The translations under genes and the position numbers were made by a program. Below are positions 25,662 to 28,330 of a stretch of 28,330 nucleotides of DNA, piece after piece. The notes under the pieces are model-generated. The model did not search any database, was not told the DNA's origin, and was given only the letters and a program-made list of their open reading frames with translations. Positions within the stretch are counted from its first letter, which is position 1. Every line of letters starts with the position of its first letter. The DNA comes from Verrucomicrobia bacterium UBA1629. GTDB taxonomy: Bacteria; Verrucomicrobiota; Kiritimatiellia; RFP12; UBA1067. The stretch covers positions 5,107 to 33,436 of the forward strand of contig DCMF01000061.1 of the NCBI GenBank assembly GCA_002321305.1, given 5' to 3'.

Positions 25662-26492
25662 ATGACGGTCGAAGCCGACGCGAAGATCAATCTCACGCTG
25701 GAAGTCTACGGCGTGCGCGCGGACGGCTTTCACGAGCTTCGTTCGCTCGTCCTGCCGATTGCGCTCGCCGACACGCTGACGGTCGAGCCGACCGAAGACG
25801 GCGTGATCGCGTCCGACACGGGCTACGGCGAGAAGGATCTTATCGTCAGGGCCGCGCGGACGCTTCGTGCGGCGTGTGCGCCGTCGCGTCCGGCCCTTGG
25901 CGCGCGGGTGCAGGTCGTCAAGCGCATCCCGGCCGGCGGCGGCCTTGGCGGCGGCAGCGCCGACGCGGCGGCGACGTTGCGCGCGCTGAACGCGCTCTGG
26001 CGGCTCGGAAAGTCCCCCGAGGAGCTGGCCGCGCTCGGCGCGGCGGTCGGCAGCGACGTGCCCGCGCTCGTCCTCGCCCAGCACTACCGGCGGCCCGTGT
26101 GGATGGAGGGGCGCGGCGAGCGCGTCTCCGTGGCCGCCGCCGCGTGCGAGCCCCGTCCGCTCGTCCTCGTCCATCCCGGCGTTTCGTCCGCGACGGCCGA
26201 GGTCTACGCCCGCTGCACGCCGCGCGCGACGCCGCCGGCCGGCCCCGTCAACGACCTGCAGGCGGCGGCCTGTGCGCTTCATCCCGAGATTGCGTTCGTC
26301 CTCGCGGCCCTGGTCGCCGCCGGCGCGCAGGACGTGATGATGAGCGGCTCGGGCTCGGTCGTCTACGGCTTTGCGGATTCCGCACTGTCCGCCCGGTCGG
26401 TCGCTGACCGCCTGCGCGCGCTCGGCTGCACGGCGTGGGTGACGGTCGTGCGACAGCCGCGCGTCGAGGCCGGAAGGGGCGCGACCCCGTGA
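25662..26492 (+). CDS. ispE: 4-diphosphocytidyl-2-C-methyl-D-erythritol kinase
   Basis: This 276-residue GHMP kinase phosphorylates CDP-ME in the MEP isoprenoid pathway. Marks are AKINLTLEVYGVRADGFHEL (catalytic Lys8 region), PAGGGLGGGSADAAATLRALN (ATP loop, about 90-110), GSDVPAL (catalytic Asp), and MSGSGSVVYGF near the C-terminus. ATG 25662 gives the family-typical N-terminus with GGAG 8-12 nt upstream; ATG 25632 would add ten residues (MEGRGCGDGR) and is less likely. It is third in the cysS-trxA operon, 50 bp after trxA. Together with ispG at the window start it shows that the MEP route is used. Confidence 0.94.
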   Translation: MTVEADAKINLTLEVYGVRADGFHELRSLVLPIALADTLTVEPTEDGVIASDTGYGEKDLIVRAARTLRAACAPSRPALGARVQVVKRIPAGGGLGGGSADAAATLRALNALWRLGKSPEELAALGAAVGSDVPALVLAQHYRRPVWMEGRGERVSVAAAACEPRPLVLVHPGVSSATAEVYARCTPRATPPAGPVNDLQAAACALHPEIAFVLAALVAAGAQDVMMSGSGSVVYGFADSALSARSVADRLRALGCTAWVTVVRQPRVEAGRGATP

Positions 26493-27026
26493 AAAGGGTC
26501 CACTGCCTTCAGACTTCGCCGAACTGGCGCGGATGGGCTATGCGGACTACGCCTGCGCGTGGATGTCGGCGGCAGCGTGACCGTCGCCCAGGGCGCCGCC
26601 CTCGACTGCAGCCTTCCGCCGGGCGCGACCTGGACGCTGAACGCACTCGTGTTCGGGGCCGGCGGGGCGTCTTCCCTGGCCGTTCCCAAGGGGACGACGC
26701 TGAAGCTCCCGAACGGCTGGGCCTGCGTGCGGACGTCTTCGTCCAAGCACTATCAGACCAATCAGGCGAGAAATGCGCGCTATTGCGGCGGCGTGTCCTA
26801 TCAGGGCGGCGCAGCTCGCGGAGCGGGGGCTTCCGGTCAAGGACACGTCCGAAGGGCAGACCGGCTCGCTGAAGATCGCCCTCTGCGGCATCGCCCTGAT
26901 CATCCGCTGATCCGAGTGAGGCAATTGAAAAGTCTCGGTCGCGGCAGATTTCCCCTCCTACCGCGTTCCCACCGCCCGTCTTGCCGTTCTCCCGATATTT
27001 CCTGAAGATTTAGGGGATATGGAGGG
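26493..27026 (+). pseudogene. Region of degraded coding remnants, no intact gene
   Basis: About 530 bp without a credible intact gene. Three protein-like pieces appear in three different frames: FAELARMGYADYACAWMSA (about 26516-26578), then VDVGGSVTVAQGAALDCSLPPGATWTLNALVFGAGG and following (26559 to about 26760; a surface-protein-like composition), then a 45-codon stretch at 26773-26910 ending GLPVKDTSEGQTGSLKIALC and a hydrophobic tail. Codon choice resembles real genes, but the frame changes suggest a decayed, possibly exported or surface protein. From about 26911 to 27026 I see nothing. The region abuts the 3' end of the tRNA gene, where integrated elements often lie, but no integrase or direct repeat was found. 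Low confidence. Confidence 0.35.
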
Positions 27027-27109
27027 AGCCGAGGGTCGGATTCGAACCGACGCGTCCTTGCGGATCCTGATTACAAATCAGGCGCAGTCAACCACTGTGC
27101 CACCCCGGC
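27027..27109 (-). tRNA. tRNA-Thr(UGU)-like, with long variable arm
   Basis: On the minus strand an 83-nt cloverleaf folds. The acceptor is GCCGGGG with CCTCGGC, discriminator U. The D arm has GCA/TGC pairs and a C-C mismatch at 13-22. The anticodon stem is CCTGA/TCAGG with loop TTTGTAA (anticodon TGT). The T arm is GTCGG/CCGAC with loop TTCGAAT. The variable region is 14 nt (ATCCGCAAGGACGC) with a 3-bp stem, TCC/GGA, closed by a GCAA loop. That is a class II arm, whereas bacterial tRNA-Thr is normally class I. G1-C72, C2-G71 and anticodon G35-U36 fit threonine identity. CCA is not encoded (CCC follows). Confidence 0.85.
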
Positions 27110-27125
27110 AGGGCAAGTGGCGTGT

Positions 27126-27134
27126 AGTATACCA
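27126..27134 (-). promoter_or_regulatory. Extended -10 promoter for the tRNA gene
   Basis: Minus-strand TGGTATACT (TATACT at 27131-27126), 16 nt before the mature tRNA 5' end, leaving a short precursor leader. Same box as rpsA. Confidence 0.75.
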
Positions 27135-27223
27135 TAATTTGCGGCGCTGTGCCGTCGTTGTAAAATCGAAGAGACCCGGATAAGGGTGTCCGATTGTGTG
27201 CGGTAGACTTCTTTCGGCAGAAC

Positions 27224-27232
27224 TGCTATAAT
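27224..27232 (+). promoter_or_regulatory. Extended -10 promoter for ribH
   Basis: TGCTATAAT (TATAAT 27227-27232), with a fair -35, TAGACT (27204-27209), at 17-bp spacing, the best -35 in the window. The leader is about 30 nt with AGGAAG (27255-27260). No FMN riboswitch is visible. Confidence 0.75.
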
Positions 27233-27268
27233 ACCACGCCAATTTCTCAAATACAGGAAGAAACGCTT

Positions 27269-27742
27269 ATGCAAGAAGTCATTGGAACGCTGAACGCCCA
27301 GGGGATGAAGATCGCCCTTGTCGTGAGTCGGTTCAACAGTTTCCTTACGGAACAGCTCGTGAAGGGTGCGGCGGACGCCTTCGTGCGTCTCGGCGGCGAC
27401 GAGAAGGATCTCCTACTCGTGCGCGTGCCGGGGGCGTACGAGATCCCGCTCGTGGCGAAGCGGCTCGCGGCGGCGAAGGCGGTCGATGCCGTCCTCGCGC
27501 TCGGCGCGGTCGTGCAGGGCGCGACGGCGCACGCCGACCTCATCAACCAGGCGACGGCCAAGGCGTTCGAGGAGATCTCGGTCGAGACGGGCGTGCCGGT
27601 GCTGGACGGCGTCGTGTCGGCGGAGAACCTGGAGCAGGCCGTCGAGCGCTGCGGCACGAAGCAGGGCAACAAGGGCTTCTCGGCGATGCAGTCCGCCGTC
27701 GAGATGGTCAACGTGCTGAGGGGGCTGGGCGTTGAGGGATGA
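27269..27742 (+). CDS. ribH: 6,7-dimethyl-8-ribityllumazine synthase
   Basis: This 157-residue enzyme performs the penultimate riboflavin step. Family marks are IALVVSRFNSFLTEQLVKGA, RVPGAYEIPLVAKRL, GAVVQGATAHADLI (keeping the catalytic His of the HxD motif), ENLEQAVERCGTKQGNKG and SAVEMVN. Two usual substrate-pocket positions differ from Bacillus: the Phe of the IFG motif is Asp (PVLDGVV), and the Arg of VIRGAT is Gln. It is alone, without ribD/ribE/ribA nearby. ATG 27269 has AGGAAG 8 nt upstream. Its stop TGA lies inside the first units of a 7-bp repeat tract, so the last residues (GVEG) are partly tract-encoded. Confidence 0.94.
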   Translation: MQEVIGTLNAQGMKIALVVSRFNSFLTEQLVKGAADAFVRLGGDEKDLLLVRVPGAYEIPLVAKRLAAAKAVDAVLALGAVVQGATAHADLINQATAKAFEEISVETGVPVLDGVVSAENLEQAVERCGTKQGNKGFSAMQSAVEMVNVLRGLGVEG

Positions 27743-27850
27743 GAAGTGAGGGATGAGAAGTGAGAAATGGGGGCAGCGCCTTTGTCGGCTGTCCTTTGTC
27801 TCCCGTCCGACTCCTGTCCGATAAGTTTTGTCCGATAAAACCATAAAACC
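27731..27850 (+). repeat. 7-bp-period tract between ribH and the phosphofructokinase gene
   Basis: Six 7-mers at 27731-27772: GTTGAGG, GATGAGA, AGTGAGG, GATGAGA, AGTGAGA, AATGGGG. A second block at 27780-27807 reads CTTTGTC, GGCTGTC, CTTTGTC, TCCCGTC. Then come two copies of TGTCCGATAA, 14 bp apart (27815, 27829), and a doubled ATAAAACC (27835-27850). The same two motif types (TGAGA and TTTGTC) make up the tract after nifS. The ribH stop (27740-27742) is inside the second unit. Confidence 0.85.
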
Positions 27851-27867
27851 AGAAAGAACACACGAAA

Positions 27868-28330
27868 ATGAAAGAAGTGAAGAAAGTTGCGTTTCTGACG
27901 GCGGGCGGTCTCGCGCCGTGCCTCTCCAGCTCGATCGGGTTCCTGATCGACGAGTACAACAAGGTCGCCCCGAACGTCGAGATGATCGGCTACGTGAACG
28001 GCTACATGGGCCTCCTGAAGGGCGACTCGATCCCGGTGACGCCCGAGGTGCGCAAGCGCGCGCTCGTCCTCACGCGCCACGGCGGCTCGCCGATCGGCAA
28101 CAGCCGCGTGAAGCTCACGAACGTCAAGGACTGCGTGAAGCGCGGGCTCGTCCGCGAGGGCGAGGATCCGCTGAAGGTCGCGGCCGACCAGCTCGTCAGG
28201 GACGGCGTGGACGTCCTGCACACGATCGGCGGCGACGACACGAACACGACGGCGGCCGATCTCGCGGCGTATCTCGCGAAGCACAGCTATCCGCTCATCG
28301 TCGTCGGCCTGCCGAAGACGATCGACAACG
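27868..28330 (+). CDS. pfp: PPi-dependent 6-phosphofructokinase, N-terminal part (cut by window edge)
   Basis: The first 154 residues are visible. Landmarks are KKVAFLTAGGLAPCLSSSIG (nucleotide/phosphate loop), GGSPIGNSR, TIGGDDTNTTAADLAAYL (121-138) and GLPKTIDN at the edge (147-154). GGDD in place of GGDG, and PKTIDN in place of PGTIDN, are the known signatures of pyrophosphate rather than ATP use. The enzyme interconverts fructose-6-phosphate and fructose-1,6-bisphosphate in glycolysis. The ATG has only a weak GAAAGAA upstream, and no -10 box of the local type precedes it; AT-rich ATAAAACC repeats occupy the upstream region, so it may be read through from ribH or use an atypical promoter. 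Confidence 0.92.
   Translation, partial: MKEVKKVAFLTAGGLAPCLSSSIGFLIDEYNKVAPNVEMIGYVNGYMGLLKGDSIPVTPEVRKRALVLTRHGGSPIGNSRVKLTNVKDCVKRGLVREGEDPLKVAADQLVRDGVDVLHTIGGDDTNTTAADLAAYLAKHSYPLIVVGLPKTIDN

Noticed and set aside
27027..27109. tRNA-Tyr (also class II)
   Set aside because: Shifting the loop to give anticodon GTA destroys the perfect 5-bp anticodon stem; TGT is the only consistent anticodon.
27110..27268. FMN riboswitch before ribH
   Set aside because: No RFN-element core is visible, and the predicted leader is only about 30-35 nt.

Overview
This is a GC-rich, gene-dense chromosomal window of about 28 kb, mostly housekeeping genes on the plus strand. I read it as an anaerobic, Gram-negative PVC-superphylum bacterium, probably a Kiritimatiellota- or Lentisphaerae-like gut or environmental lineage. 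The grounds are a DapL aminotransferase route to diaminopimelate, a lipid A-type acyltransferase with an O-antigen ligase-type protein, an AmgK/MurU-type fusion, a PPi-type phosphofructokinase, the MEP isoprenoid pathway and a secreted GH95-like glycosidase. The phylum is an inference from gene content; no 16S rRNA is present.

Layout. 1-255: 3' end of ispG. 236-3778: overlapping envelope genes (O-antigen ligase-like, LpxL-like acyltransferase, family 2 glycosyltransferase), then dapL. 5020-9807: operon of a TPR-like membrane protein, a MurU-AmgK-type fusion with a Cys/His-rich tail, and a 693-residue protein I do not recognise. 9888-13477: purF and a GH95-like glycosidase, each with its own promoter. 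13530-16985: LysM protein, purD, YycJ-like metallo-hydrolase and apbE. 17080-19875: stand-alone AICAR transformylase, rnc, tlyA. 19972-21981: rpsA and rpmB, closed by a strong hairpin that probably also ends the convergent minus-strand unit nifS plus a small lipoprotein (22080-23754). 23816-26492: cysS, a thioredoxin and ispE, divergent from nifS. 26493-27026: degraded coding remnants. 27027-27109: a tRNA-Thr(UGU) with a long variable arm on the minus strand. 27269-28330: ribH and the 5' part of a PPi-phosphofructokinase gene.

Regulation looks uniform. Ten starts of transcription units carry an AT-rich extended -10 element close to TGGTATAAT, mostly without a clear -35. At four of them the ATG lies only 8-9 nt after TATAAT, which predicts leaderless mRNAs.

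The most unusual signal is a dispersed family of degenerate tandem tracts with a unit of 7, 8 or 9 bp, clearly different in composition from the surrounding DNA. Four lie between genes, and each begins at or within the upstream stop codon. Five lie inside conserved enzymes (IspG, PurD, TlyA, and CysS twice), in frame, in loops or linkers. One 7-bp register holds for 161 nt through two different motif types. I know of no described element in this type of bacterium that matches; cyanobacterial heptanucleotide STRR repeats are the closest analogy I can name.
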